Positions 12,201-24,078 of a stretch of DNA of 64,000 nucleotides are shown piece by piece. The notes under the pieces were generated by a model. That model had not been told where the DNA came from and ran no database searches. It was given only the letters and a program-made list of their open reading frames with translations. A program made the position numbers and the translations under genes. The stretch is from Acanthochlamys bracteata. Taxonomy: Eukaryota > Streptophyta > Magnoliopsida > Pandanales > Velloziaceae. Every line of letters begins with the position of its first letter. Position 1 is the first letter of the stretch. The stretch lies in NCBI GenBank assembly GCA_019914995.1, contig CM034133.1, forward strand, positions 6,014,001 to 6,078,000, written 5' to 3'.

Positions 12201-14965
12201 ACAAATACGAAAAGGGAAGTACGTAATGAATTGACGTATCGAGTGTTTCTATCTATATATCATCCAAATTGCAATAATACAAATAAAGTCAATAAAATGC
12301 CAAATTAAAATAAGAAGATAACATTAAGTATACGAAATAGGTATCAAGTAAAACTAATCTTTTAGTTTGGTATTGTTTCGAACAAAGAAACTTTTAGATT
12401 GGTTTGTTTAAAGAGTATTTTTAAATATTTGCAGTTACAAAAAAAGCTTATTCTGTTTTATCCAAAAGGGTATGCATGTTGTATATGCGGATGCCGACTT
12501 TACTGATTGCAAACTAGAAAGAAAAATCACTAACCGTTCAGGTCAATTTCCAAGTGAATGCTTAATATCATGGTAGTCAAAAGTGATAATCCGTTCTTGT
12601 GTATGTTGCAGCAGTTAGTTACCATGCACATGTACTATATATTAAACCTATTTATTTTGGTAATAAATTACATAATATCCTTACTAATCGTGATTACACT
12701 AGTGGAACTTATCTTTCTAGAAATTCCCTTTAGCATCATCAAAAAAGCAAATACCCTTAAAGCATTTATTTATTCATGTGCGTGTTGAGTATTGCTTTAA
12801 ATTTTGCTTATCTGAAAATTGACTTACGCATATTATTACAAAACTTTTGCCTCTAGATTTGCTTTTTACAAATACCTACCTATTATTCATCTTCTTCCCA
12901 CGGCAAACCAATACTCATATTCTTCGAAACTGCTCCGTTGCATATCTAACCAAAGGACAACGAAATTTTTTAGTCAAACTACCAAACAAAGGAGAAACTA
13001 GTGTTGGTGAAAGATGCCTTTGGAACAGAGTGTTAGCCAAATACTGTAAAAATCAATCATTACCATATTTTCTCCAACCACATCAAATATGATGACTTCG
13101 CCTATATCAAATTAGATGTCCAAGAGAATTTTGAGTTCTAAAGGTGGAAACATATGTAAGATTGACCAGATATCTATTATGAGAATGCGGTTCATAGCTT
13201 CTACGCTTTACACATTCTCTACCTTCTGCACAGTGATGTATAGTACGAAAATATATATCAATTGCAGCAACTTGTGTATACCGTTGAAGGTGCCTTAGTA
13301 TGGGGATTTGAGATGGTGTATTGATAAAAATTGATAATATTAATTGTGCGCTAGATACAAACTATGCCACACGAAAGAAACTCAATCCCCGGCACATCTA
13401 CTTTTGTTGTTATATTGTGCTTCTACATAGTTACCCGATATTATGTAAAGAAATGTTAGCCAAACTTAATTTATAGTTTTGACTATTACGTGCTATTGAT
13501 ATTGATTGAGCACCTATACTTGTACCTCAATAGCGTCAAGCGTCATCATATAGTGAATATGGCTTAAGGTAGCAATAAGTATATATTATATGCTCTTTTT
13601 GTGACAGAGACTTTGTTGCAGCTACGTGTATCTTTGTGCAAATACAATGACACAAACCGTCGTAAGTTTTGAATGTTGAATTCGAAATTCATCAATGAAT
13701 TATATGGATCCGACGAAGAGATTGATGACAATTTTGATGAACTAGTATATGAGGATGCACTAGCAGCCTAGCAAGAAGCTATTGCTCAACAAGACACAAA
13801 TACTGAGACAGCAAGCTCAGTCAAGTGAACCAGCACCAACATCAATTGGACAGCCATTGTAACTTCTTCTCCACATATGGTACGGGTAACCTTTTAATCA
13901 CTTAAAGGACCTCAAGAACAAGATAACCAAGCTGAAAGTTAAACTTCCGACCCTTGAGGACATTGCCTAGATATGTTTAGCGAGATGCATTTACAGATAA
14001 AGAAGCTGGATCAAATAAATGAGTAGCAAAGCTCTTGTAAATGAAACCTACGGAATATGTTAACTTAAAAAGGTAATACAAATTTAGAACTAAACTGTTC
14101 ACTATTTACAATTAAGGAACCTAAAAATTAGCAATCAGTCGTTTATAAGATTGTTTCCGCAAAGAATATTGTGAGCACTAATAATCGACACTATAAATAT
14201 TATCACGTAAAACGTTAACAAAGCAAATATAAGTGCTAAGAGATGCAAATCAGACAGCACTTCAAGGATTCTTATGTTGTTCAGCACTGCATTACCAGCA
14301 ACAACATCAATTTTGAAACCTCAAATGAAATCCACTAACGTTAGTCCAATATAGAATCGCCGAGAGTTAATGTTTCACAAAAGACCTTCACCTCAAGCCA
14401 AGTCTCCTCGCAAGGAAATCTCACCACATCCTCCTACACATCCCAAAGTGCATCTAGCTGCAACATGGTCGCCTTCGCAATGGCTTTACCACAAGTCGGC
14501 TATCCCCACAATTAGGCTAGCTAACTAAGAACTCGCAAGTTCTTCAGCAACCTTCTCTCAATGCTACGAATTGAATCCGTGGTTTTGCACAAGCGGTCTC
14601 CCTTATAACAAGATCTATTCTCATTACACGAAAGTTCAAAGGTATCATACAAAATAACAGAGAACGGAATTCTCAATGTAAATACTTACCGTAAAGCTCA
14701 CGATTTTGAAGATGCTCTTTTTCTTATACAGCAATATTTTTAACTCGATTGATCAATGTATTATGTTGTATATTACTGTCATCACTGCTGCAATTATATA
14801 GCGATACCTCGTCCCATTGTCGGGATCAAGTTTGCAGCAATGAACCAATATTCCAAAGAATGTTAAGAATGCATGGGGAAGATGAAGAGAAAATAGCTAG
14901 TTTGATATTCTCCACCCATTAATCTTCTATTCTCCAACTTTTCTATGATTTCTTCCCTTTGCTAG
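9241..14965. repeat. Array higher-order repeat 2: units D (long) and E (short)
   Basis: Unit D (9241-12520) is long but lacks the first roughly 125 bases seen in A, B, C and E. It starts right at the gctag|atcaaac junction. Unit E (12521-14965) is short. Variants shared with B (in D) and with C (in E) show that the two-unit block was duplicated as a whole. In E the recurrent ~105-codon ORF is shifted: a base missing from the run near 12903 (cggcaaacca instead of cggcaaaacca or cggcagaacca) splits it into two frames. Confidence 0.75.
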
Positions 14966-16366
14966 ATCAAACATTTTTATTTTGGTTATAAATTACATAA
15001 TAACCTTACTACTGTGATTACACTAGTGGAACTTATGTTTCTGAAAATTCCCTTCAGCATCAGTCTAGAAAGCATATAGCCAGCCTTAAAGCAATTATTT
15101 ATTCATGTGCGTGTTGAGTGTTGCTTTAAATTTTGCTTATCTCAAAAGTGACTTACGCATATTATTACAAAACCATTGCCTCTCGATTTGCTTTTTACAA
15201 ATACCTATCTATTATTCATCTTCTTCCCACGGCAGAACCAATACTCATATTCTTCGTGGCTGCTCCGTTGCATATCTTGCCAAAGGACAACGAAATTTTT
15301 TAGTCAAACTACCAAATAAAGGAGAAACTAGTGTTGGTGAAAGATGCCTTTGGAACAGAGTGTTAGCCAACTACTCTAAAAATCAATCATTACCATACTT
15401 TCTCCAACCACATCAAATATGATGACTTCGCCTATATCAGGTTAGATGTCCAAGAGAATTTTGAGTTCTAAAGGTAGAAACGTATGTAAGATTGACCGGA
15501 TATCTATTATGAGAATGCGGTTCATATCTTCTATGCCTTACACATTCCCTACCTTCTGCACAGTGATGTATAGTACGAAAATACATATAAATTGCGGCAA
15601 CTTGTGTATACTGTTGAAGGTGCCTTAGTATGGGAATTTTGAGATGGTGTATTGATCAAATTGATAATATTAATTGTGCGTTAGATACAAACTATGACAC
15701 AGAAAGAAACTCAATCCCCAGCGCATCTACTTTTGTTGTTCTGTGTGCTTCTACATAGTTAGACGATATTATGTAAAAAGAAGTTAGCCAAATTTTATTT
15801 ATAGTTTTGACTATTACGTGCTATTGATATTGATTGAGCACCTATACTTGTACCTCAATAGCGTCAAGCGTCGTCATATAGTGATTGTGGCTTAAGGTAG
15901 GAATAAGTATATATTATATGCTCTTTTTGTGACAGAGGTTTTGTCGCAGTTACGTGTGTCTTTGTGAAAGTACAATGACAAAAATCGTTGTAAGTTTTGC
16001 ATGTTGAATTCAAAATTCATCAATGGATTATATGGAACCAACGAAGAGATTGATGAGAATTTTGATGAACTAGTGTATGAGGATGCACTAGCAGCTTAGC
16101 AAGAAGCTATTGCTCAACAAGACACAACCGCTGAGACAGCACGCTCAATCCAGTGAACCAGCACCAACATCAATTGGACAACCATTGTAACTGCTTCTCC
16201 ACATGTGGTACGGGTAAGCTTTTGATCACTTAAAGGACCTCAAGAACAAGATAACCAAGCTGAAAGTGAAACTTCGGACCCTTGAGGACATTGCCTAGAT
16301 ATGTTTAGCGAGATGCATTTACAGATAAAGAAGCTGGATCAAATAAATGAGTAGCAAAGCTCTTGT

Positions 16367-18779
16367 CACTACTACAAAAATGATCATTACCGACTGAAAA
16401 TTACCGACTAACGAATTTGAGTCGATAATAATATAATATACCGACTGAAAATTTATCAGTCGGTATAGCTGATTAGTTTACCGACTGATACACATATCAG
16501 TCGTTAAGTTGGACATATCACCAACTTACTTGATATTTAGTCGGTAATGTTTATTAAATTTACCGACTGAAGTTTGGTTCAGTCCGTAATCAACCGAGTG
16601 AACCAATCCCAGCCATTTCCTCCCCCTCATTCTAGCTCCCACTTCTGTTATTGCTCCGCCTCATTCTAGCTCCCGAACTGTTGTTTACCAAATCTTTCTC
16701 AAATTTTTCAAGCGTTCTGTTGTTGCTTCGCGTTCTGGTAGCTCCGGTCCACTGATCTTGAGATTTCGCGGGCTGTTTCCGGAAACCTAGTTTGCTTCTC
16801 CGGCGCCGGCAACCCTTCCTTGCAGGTATAATCTCCGACTGGCGAAGAAAGTAAGCAATTCTCGCTGCAGCCAACATCCCCTTTTCTTTTTCTGCCAGCC
16901 CAAATTCGATCAATTAGGTTGTGCTGCCGTTCGGCGAACGCTCTCAATGCTGCGACTCTGCTGATTTCTTGCTTCAATTGTTCGTTCCTAGCTCATCGCA
17001 CCTCTTCACTTGCAAAGTAAGAGAGTATTATATTTTTATGATGCAAGTTTCTAAACTCATCAATTGCAACTGTAATCGTCAGAGTTTAATGTAAACCTAT
17101 TAATTCTTTGTGTTTCGATAATAAACATGATTGGGCAATCAATTTCTAGTTGAGATTGTGTACCAGCTAAGCCAACTCTCTGTATAAATTTGAAAGTTGC
17201 TATACAAATTTCGACGAAGTTCAAAGTAGGAATAGGTAAAATAGCTACTGCTCTATTTTTCAGTAGCAAAACAAGAGTGAAACTAAGCTATGTATCTCTC
17301 TTCACTACCATTTATAAACTACACGTCACCTGGTAATATGCTATGCAACAATTGAAGCTAAATTTATATCTCTCTTTTTTCTCCTTCTGTTTAGAAATAA
17401 ATTCCCAAAGTCTTTTCTATGGAGTTAAGCTATTTTAGCTCGTCTTTTGGACATGCTTCCATATCCAAAATAAGGTCAATAAGTTCAATGTATCTACATA
17501 TTTATCAAGTAATCATGGATATACTATTATTCTGTTTTGTTACAAATACAAGAACTATGTGTATGCTTTCTCCTTGTTCTGATTATCCTCTTTTTTTTCC
17601 CCTCAAACAGATATTTCTTCCAGTTTACGAAGAGATGCTGCGTGGATTGGCTCAATGAATACTGGATGAATTTACGCTACAAATAGATGCCATATGGAAT
17701 GAACATTTTGATTCGTTCATTAAGTTGATCACTGATTTTGTAAGCCTTCAACCTCTGATGAACATAATTTTTGTAACCTTTTTGTTCTCTTGCACATGTT
17801 GTCATTTGCATGCACTAATTAGATTTGATAAGTGCTAAATAAATAACTCCATTCTTTTGGTTCGCTACATGAAGCCTTCTCTAAATATTAGTTGGCTTAG
17901 TATTTTGTGCAATCTCCTTTTTTCCTATTTGCATGAATCTTTGTGTCTAAATGCTTACAAATCTTCTTTTTATTTTCCTTAACTTCATATGTGATATAGA
18001 TAATGGAGAGCGTATTAAAGTGGTGCAGCATGGGATCCCAGTGTTTTGGTAGACCTTGTAATTGGTATTGTAGGCCTTGCAAGTGGTACTCCAGAGGTTC
18101 TAAGTGATACTTCAGACCTTGAGTTACCGGAAGAGCCTCAGCAATAAAGTCACAAACATGGCACGAATTGCTGTGAATTCTGCATTTTAGTTATTCTGAA
18201 GCATATTTTACAATATATGTTTTCATGTTGCAACTATCACATTTGTGTTCCCCTGTCTGTTTCTTGTTGGATATGCTCTTTTTGTTTATGTTTATCTATG
18301 TATTTTACTTTGTTCAAAAAATTTGTAATTTGTGTAAAAAAAATTGGCGTGAGGTATAATAGCAGTCCCAAAACTTCAAGTATTTTAATAAAATTGGTTT
18401 TTAAATATTTTTTATTGTTATTGTGGTCAGAGAGTTGTTATGAGCTCTCAACTGCCATTACAGTGATTGAAAGCTATACCGACTAAAAGATGTTAGTCGG
18501 TAAACTTGTGCAATTGCCGACTGAACACATTCAGTCGGTAATGTCAAAAAATATACCGACTAAGAGTTTTTGAAAATTACCGACTACACAATTTTAGTCG
18601 GCATTGAACAGTTATTTGCCGACTTCTTTACTTCTTCAGTCGGTAAATAATTTGCCGACCGGTGTTTGCTGACGATTTACCGACTACATCTTTTTCAGTC
18701 GGTAAAGTGCATTACCGACTGTTTTTTAACTAGTACCGACTTTTTTTTCCGGTCAGTAAAGACTACTTTTGTAGTAGTG
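16367..18779. mobile_element. Non-autonomous CACTA (En/Spm-type) DNA transposon, intact ends, TSD TGT
   Basis: The element starts CACTACTACAAAA and ends with the inverted copy TTTTGTAGTAGTG, 13-bp perfect terminal inverted repeats of the CACTA class. The 3-bp duplication TGT flanks it (16364-16366 and 18780-18782). The tandem array gives the empty site: units C and E read ctcttgtaaatgaaacc at this point. Many copies of accgact/agtcggt lie in both orientations in the first ~220 bp (16385-16600) and last ~300 bp (18476-18765). These are typical subterminal repeats bound by CACTA transposase. No transposase ORF is present in its 2413 bp, so it would depend on an autonomous relative. The intact ends and single clean duplication suggest a fairly recent insertion. 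Confidence 0.95.
16600..17000. other. C/T- and GC-richer cargo inside the CACTA element
   Basis: Between the subterminal repeats lies a stretch with base composition unlike the rest of the element. It includes a duplicated cctcattctagctccc phrase at about 16625 and 16659. It resembles the 5' leader or first exon of a plant gene, followed by T-rich intron-like DNA up to about 18000. No protein domain is recognised in any frame. It may be a captured gene fragment or simply the transcribed part of the parent element. Confidence 0.35.
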
Positions 18780-19833
18780 TGTAAATGAAACCTACGGAAT
18801 ATGTTAACTTAAAAAGTTAATACAAATTTAGAACTAAACTGTTCACTATTTACAATTAAGGAACCTAAAAATTAGCAATCAATCGTTTATAAGATTGTTT
18901 CCGCAAAGAATATTGCTAGCACTAATAATCGACACTAGAAATATTATCAGATAACACGTCAACAAAGCAAATACAAGTGCTAAGAGATGCAAATCATACA
19001 GCACTCCAAGGATTCTTATGTTGTTCAGCACTGCATTACCAACATCAACATCAATTTTGAAACCTCAAATGAAATCCACTAACGTTAGTCCAATATAGAA
19101 TCGCCGAGAGTTAATGTTTCGCAAAAAATCTTCCTCTCAAGCCAAGTCTCCTCGCAAGGAAATCTCACCATATCCTCCTACACATCCCAAAGTGCATCTA
19201 GCTGCAACATGGTCGCCTTCGCAATGGCTTTACCACAAGTCGGCTATCCCCACAGTTAGGCTAGCTAACTAAGAACTCGCAAGTTCTTCAGCAACCTTCT
19301 CTCAATGCTACGAATTGAATCCGTGGTTTTGCACAAGCGGTCTCCCTTATAACAAGATCTATTCTCATTACACGAAAGTTCAAAGGTATCATACAAAATA
19401 ACAGAGAACGGAATTCTCAATGTAAATACTTACCGTAAAGCTCACGATTTTGAAGACGCTCTTTTTCTTATACAGCAATATTTTTAACTCGATTGATCAA
19501 TGTGTTATGCTGTATATTACTGTCATCACTGCTGCAATTATATAGCGATATCTCGTCCCAATGTTGGGATCAAGTTTCCAGCAATGAACCAATCTTCCAA
19601 AGGATGGCAACAGTGCATGGGAAAGATCAAGAGAATATAGCTAGTTTGATATTCTCCACCCATAAATTTTTTATTCTCTAACTTTTCTATGATTTCTTCC
19701 CTTTGCTAGATCAAACCATTTTATTTTGGTTATATATTACATAATAACCTTACTATCGTGAATACACTATTGGAACTTATCTTTCTAAAATTCCCTTCAG
19801 TATTAGTACAGAAAGCATATAGCCTTAAAGCAT

Positions 19834-20642
19834 GTATGGTGGAAAGTTTTATTGAAATTTTCATGGATGACTTCTTGGTGTTTGGATCTTCGTTGTGGGG
19901 ACTGTCTAGGAAATTTGACTTTAATTTTGCAACGATGTGAAGAAACTAATTTAGTTTTGAATTGGAGGAAATGTGACTTAATGGTGCTTGAAGGTATTGT
20001 TCTACGACATCACATTTTTGCCAAGGGAATAGATGTTGATCTGGCAAAGGGAGGTCATTGCAAAGTTACCGCCGCCCACTTCAGTGAGAGCAATGAGAAG
20101 CTTTCTTGGACATGCCGATTCATCAAAGATTTTTTAAAGATAAAAAAGCCCCTATCCAACCTCCTACTCAAGGATATACCATTTAAAATTTCTGAAGGGT
20201 GCTCTAAGCTTTTAACACTTTAAAATGGAAGCTAGTTTCAGCACCTTTCGTTGTAGCATCGGTTATGGATTTGCCTTTTGAAATTATATGCGATGCTAGT
20301 GACTATGCTCTTAGAGCAGTCTTGGGGCAGCAAAATAACAAAATATTTCATGTCATCTATTATGCAAGCCGAACCTTGACATATGTCTAAATGAATTGTG
20401 CAACTACAGAGAAGAAGCTTCTAGCTGTTGTGTTTGCTTTTGAAAAATTTCAATCGTATTTGGTTTTCTCCAAAGTGATAGTCTGCACTGATCACTCAGC
20501 TCTCAAGTATTTGTTGACAAAGAAAGATGCTAAACCAAGGCTCATTCGATGGGTACTTCTGCTACAAGAATTTTATTTAAAAATTCGAAACAGAAAGAGT
20601 TCTGAACATCAAGTGGCAGATCACTTATCTCCGATAGAATAA
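19834..20642 (+). pseudogene. Reverse transcriptase / RNase H remnant of the truncated Ty3/gypsy element
   Basis: The reading starts just ahead of the catalytic FMDDF motif (the YxDD box of RT). A frame change follows near 19900: the continuation CEETNLVLNWRKCDLM lies in the next frame. The connection domain with FIKDFLKIKKPLSNLL (about 20130) ends in a stop at 20221. RNase H continues with CDASDYAL (20292) in yet another frame, and with [16 protein letters not shown] (20403) to [14 protein letters not shown], ending at a TAA at 20640-20642. At least two frame breaks and a stop near 20388 separate the parts. The conserved residues that remain fit the Athila/Tat branch, but the subfamily is an inference. 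Confidence 0.85.
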
Positions 20643-20744
20643 GAAGAACAAGGTGAAGAGGCTACCATTCCCATTAATGAAGCATTCCCTATTCAACAAT
20701 TATTTTCTCTTCGAAGTAACGATGCTTCGTGGTTTGCAGATTTT

Positions 20745-21990
20745 GTGAATTGCTTGGGCAGCAGCATAATTCCTCCATATCTATCTTACCAACAAAAGAA
20801 AAAAAACTTTGCTGATGTTAAGCACTACATTTCGGAAGATCCAATCCTATACAAACATTGTTCAGATCAGACCATAAGAAGATGTGTATCAGAAGAGGAG
20901 ATGGAAACCATCCTGCAGAATTGTCATTCATCGGGATATTGAGGTCACTTTGATGGAACAAAAATAGCAGCAAAAATACTACAAACAGGTTTTTACTAAC
21001 CTTCATTATTTCAGGACGCACATACATTTGTTACTATTTGTGATCAATGCCAAAGAACGGGAAATATCTCAAGAAAGATTGAGATGCCACTGAATAATGT
21101 TCGTGAGGTTGAATTGTTTGATGTATGGGGAATAGACTTCATGGGACCATTTCCTTCTTCGTTTTTGAATAAATACATCTTAGTCGTTGTTGACTATGTC
21201 TCCAGATGGGTGGAGGCTATGGCATTACCTACAAATGACAGTAAGGGTGTGGTTAACTTCTTACGAAACCACATTTTTACTCGGGATGACATTCCAAGAG
21301 CAATCATTGGTGATTAAGGTACAAACTTTTTTAATTGTCAATTTGAATCTTTACTAAGAAAATATAGTGTCATACATTGAATAGTCACTACCTATCATCC
21401 TCAAACGAGCGGCCAAGTTGAAGTTTAAACCGAGAATTGAAGCGCATTACTTGAGAAAACAGTGAACACTTCAAGAAAAGATAGGTCAACGAAATTATAC
21501 GATGCATTCTAGGCTTATGGCACAGCATTCAAAACTCCAATTGGAATGCTTCCGTATCGCATAGTGTTTGGGAAAGCTTGCCATCTACCAGTGGAACTAG
21601 TGCATCAAGCATATGGGCAGTCAAGAAGTTGAATTTTGACATGTAAGCAACATGAGAGAAAATTTGTTGCAGCTAAATGAAATGGACAAATTTCGACATG
21701 AAGATTATAAAAACACTAGAATTTACAAGGAAAAACTAAGGCATGGCATGACATGAACATAAAAGGAGTTCACCCCTGGATAACAAGTTCTACTATAGAA
21801 CTCGCGGTTACATCTATTCCCTGGAAAGCTTAAATCAAGATGGTCGGATCCATTCACTGTGATAAGAGTTTTCCCTTATAGAGCAATCGAGGTTACCCGA
21901 TGAGAAGAAAGGTACATTCAAAGTTAATGGGCAACGATTGAAACCATATTTTGCCGGTTTTGACAACAACAAGACTGCCATCCTTCTTGA
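20745..21990 (+). pseudogene. Integrase remnant of the truncated Ty3/gypsy element
   Basis: The histidine/cysteine zinc region (CHSSGY, then CDQCQRTGN) is interrupted by stops at about 20940 and 20997. The core follows from 21084, with WGIDFMGP carrying the first catalytic Asp and IIGD the second. A TAA directly after the second Asp (21315-21317) breaks the frame. The glutamate of the HPQTSGQVE motif is visible near 21400, followed by a further stop. The C-terminal part, with the [19 protein letters not shown] segment near 21550 and the GTFKVNGQRL segment near 21915, is split over several frames. Confidence 0.85.
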
Positions 21991-22029
21991 ACCAGCATAG
22001 AGGAAAAGAAGAAGTCGAGCTATAGACTA

Positions 22030-23173
22030 TAAATAAAGCACTTATTGGGAGCAACCCAAGTTTTTCAAGTTTTAGTTTTCATCTATTTTGAATATTTTTT
22101 CAATTAGTTTTACGTTTGATATTTCTTTTAGTTGTAATAAATTTCGAATGACAGTGAGAAACAAGACAAGTGGACATAAGCATAAGGAACATTGAGTGAG
22201 CATGCACATAAAAATCAGGGACGCTTTCTAACTTTTCCTCTTTGCTTATAATTTTTTATTTACACATTGAATACAATGTTAGTTCCAAGTGTGGGGATGG
22301 AGAAATGTTTGTAATGTTTGTGTTACTTGGTTGGTTGGGGTGCACCACTTATGATGAAATTATTTGTCTTGAGCCTTAATTCTTAGAGATAGACTAAACG
22401 CATAGTCATTTAAGTTAATTTTTATATTAACTAGTGTTGAGTGTGGTATTCATTAGCTTGGACTTGTGATCATGAGTGGTTTAGAGAATTGATTTGCTTA
22501 TGTTGCCATTTTGAGATTTGATTGAAGCTAATGTAATGTTTTGATTGACATGTTACATTGAACATTGACTATATACTAGAATTCTATTCCCAACTATTGT
22601 TTCCGTAAAAGACATTGAACTAGTCAAGCTTGTCTAGTTGAAAAGAGCTACATATACGAAAGTGTGAAAGCTAGCTTTGAGTAATTTGGCCCTATGTACC
22701 ACAAATATATAGGAGATAATCCACCATGGAAGAGGGTTACCTTCGTGATAATGTGAAAGCTATTGACTGTAAGTCTTACAAAAAAATGACAAAGAAAAAT
22801 AAGAAGAAAAGTAATGATATGCTTGGCCAAGTCTTGTACATGAAAGAGGAATTTAGATGACTATCTAGTTTGACTCGCTCGATTTAAATTTCGATATTGA
22901 GACTGTAAGAGTTGAAGAAATCAAAATAGACACATGAGGTTATTGACCATCTAAGTATTTATATTCGTAAGTTTAGCTTTCTTGCCTTATTATTTGCTTG
23001 CATGTGAACAAATGTGTATATGATTGAGAAAATATGATTGGTTGTTCTTTCGAAAATTGTCATGAGTTATGCATTCAATGAGATATTGGCCTTACGAAAT
23101 CCAACTAAGCTACATGACCATTAAATTTGTTTTTGTTGCTCGAGGGCGAGCAAAAGCTAAGTGTGGGGGTATT
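22030..23173. other. Non-coding 3' internal region of the Ty3/gypsy element, ending in a polypurine tract
   Basis: There is no ORF of note between the end of integrase and the 3' LTR. A gtgtgggga phrase occurs near 22290, and the real polypurine tract, with gcaaaagctaagtgtgggggt, lies at about 23150-23170 directly before the LTR. The length and layout match the untranslated 3' stretch of Athila/Tat-like elements. An env-like ORF, which some of them have, is not visible. Confidence 0.6.
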
Positions 23174-24056
23174 TGATGTGCTTAAACTATATACAAGATC
23201 TCGTGCACTTTTGTACTCTATATGCTTGATTTTTTTATAGAAATGTTGATTAAAAAGAACCTTACTCTTGTAATTTTTCTTATTTTCAGTAATTCTGCAG
23301 TTAGAGCATTTTTATAAAAATTTAACTTTTCGATAGATTTTTTGTAAATAGCCAACTGTATGTGAAAGCCAAGACTTTAAAAGGCTCATTATTTTTACAG
23401 ATTTTTATGGCCAACCAATCGAATTCACATATGAATCGTACACCTAGTGCAGAACAACATCATCAGAACACCATCATTGCTGGGACTATGATATAGTCTA
23501 ACTATGATAATAATTCTTAATTCTAACCTATTCGATGTTTTATAGTTATTTAATAAGTATTCATTTCGTGCTTAATTCTTTTGTGTATCTGACCAATATT
23601 CAATTAATTTGAGATTCGTATTGAGACAGAGATGTTCTCTTATGATTATGCAGTTAATCTAGGATGCCATTAAACTTAATGAGCTTTTTTTTATGTTAAT
23701 TCACATAAATATATAGTGAGCTATTACATAAAAATATTTTTGGTATAGATTGAGAAAGTATATCAAAAAAATTAGGGTTTTCCAACAGTCTATAAAGATT
23801 ATAGACTTCAATAGCATGAATATGATGTTGAATTGGATTAGTTACGGTGAAATGAAATGCCTTACCATTTAAGTCATTGAAATCTTACAAGTGTTAGTTT
23901 TAGCTTGATTTGATTTCTTTAATTTTAGCATTCATTTTATATCATAATTCTAAGATTAGTTATTTTGGGTAATTAATAACTTAATTAATTCTCATGGGAA
24001 CAATACTTTCTCATCATTGTATTATTTGTGCGACTTGTACGCTTGCGACAACAACA
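23174..24056 (+). repeat. 3' LTR of the truncated Ty3/gypsy element
   Basis: The LTR starts TGATGTGC directly after the polypurine tract. It probably ends in the ...gcttgcgacaacaaca phrase near 24056, because the following bases (agtgcacaaagcatatagg) match the array unit again. The 3' end is placed by that flank and by the cgacttgtacgcttgcga phrase common near the ends of such LTRs, so it is uncertain by several bases. The partner 5' LTR is missing, so no target duplication can be tested. Confidence 0.65.
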
Positions 24057-24078
24057 GTGCACAAAGCATATAGGCTTA

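Larger units (their letters stand above)
14966..19709. repeat. Array unit F (short type), interrupted by a CACTA element
   Basis: Without the 2413-bp transposon and its 3-bp target duplication, the unit is about 2.33 kb, like the other short units. The left part runs to 16366 and the right part resumes at 18780 in register: gctcttgt|aaatgaaacctacgg in units C and E becomes gctcttgt, then the element, then tgtaaatgaaacctacgg. It ends at the same gctag|atcaaac junction as C and E. It carries a 105-codon version of the recurrent ORF at 15105-15422. Confidence 0.85.
19834..24056 (+). mobile_element. Truncated Ty3/gypsy retrotransposon (RT to 3' LTR), Athila/Tat-like
   Basis: The element lacks its 5' LTR, gag, protease and the front of reverse transcriptase. 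Order seen: end of RT palm (FMDDF motif near 19855), RNase H (CDAS motif near 20292 and [10 protein letters not shown] near 20490), zinc-binding HHCC region (CHSSGY near 20925 to CDQCQ near 21045), integrase core (GIDFMGP near 21130, IIGD at 21303), a C-terminal integrase region ending in a KVNGQRLKPYF-type motif near 21940, a 1.1-kb non-coding stretch, a polypurine tract (gtgtggggg, about 23161) and the 3' LTR. This order (RT-RNaseH-INT) is that of Ty3/gypsy. Frameshifts and stops throughout make it dead. The left edge joins young array sequence directly inside RT. Confidence 0.9.

Noticed and set aside
1-16366. Reading the regularly spaced repeats as a CRISPR-like or centromeric satellite array
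   Set aside because: Units are kilobases long with no spacer structure, and far longer than known plant centromere monomers. There is no evidence for centromere function from sequence alone.
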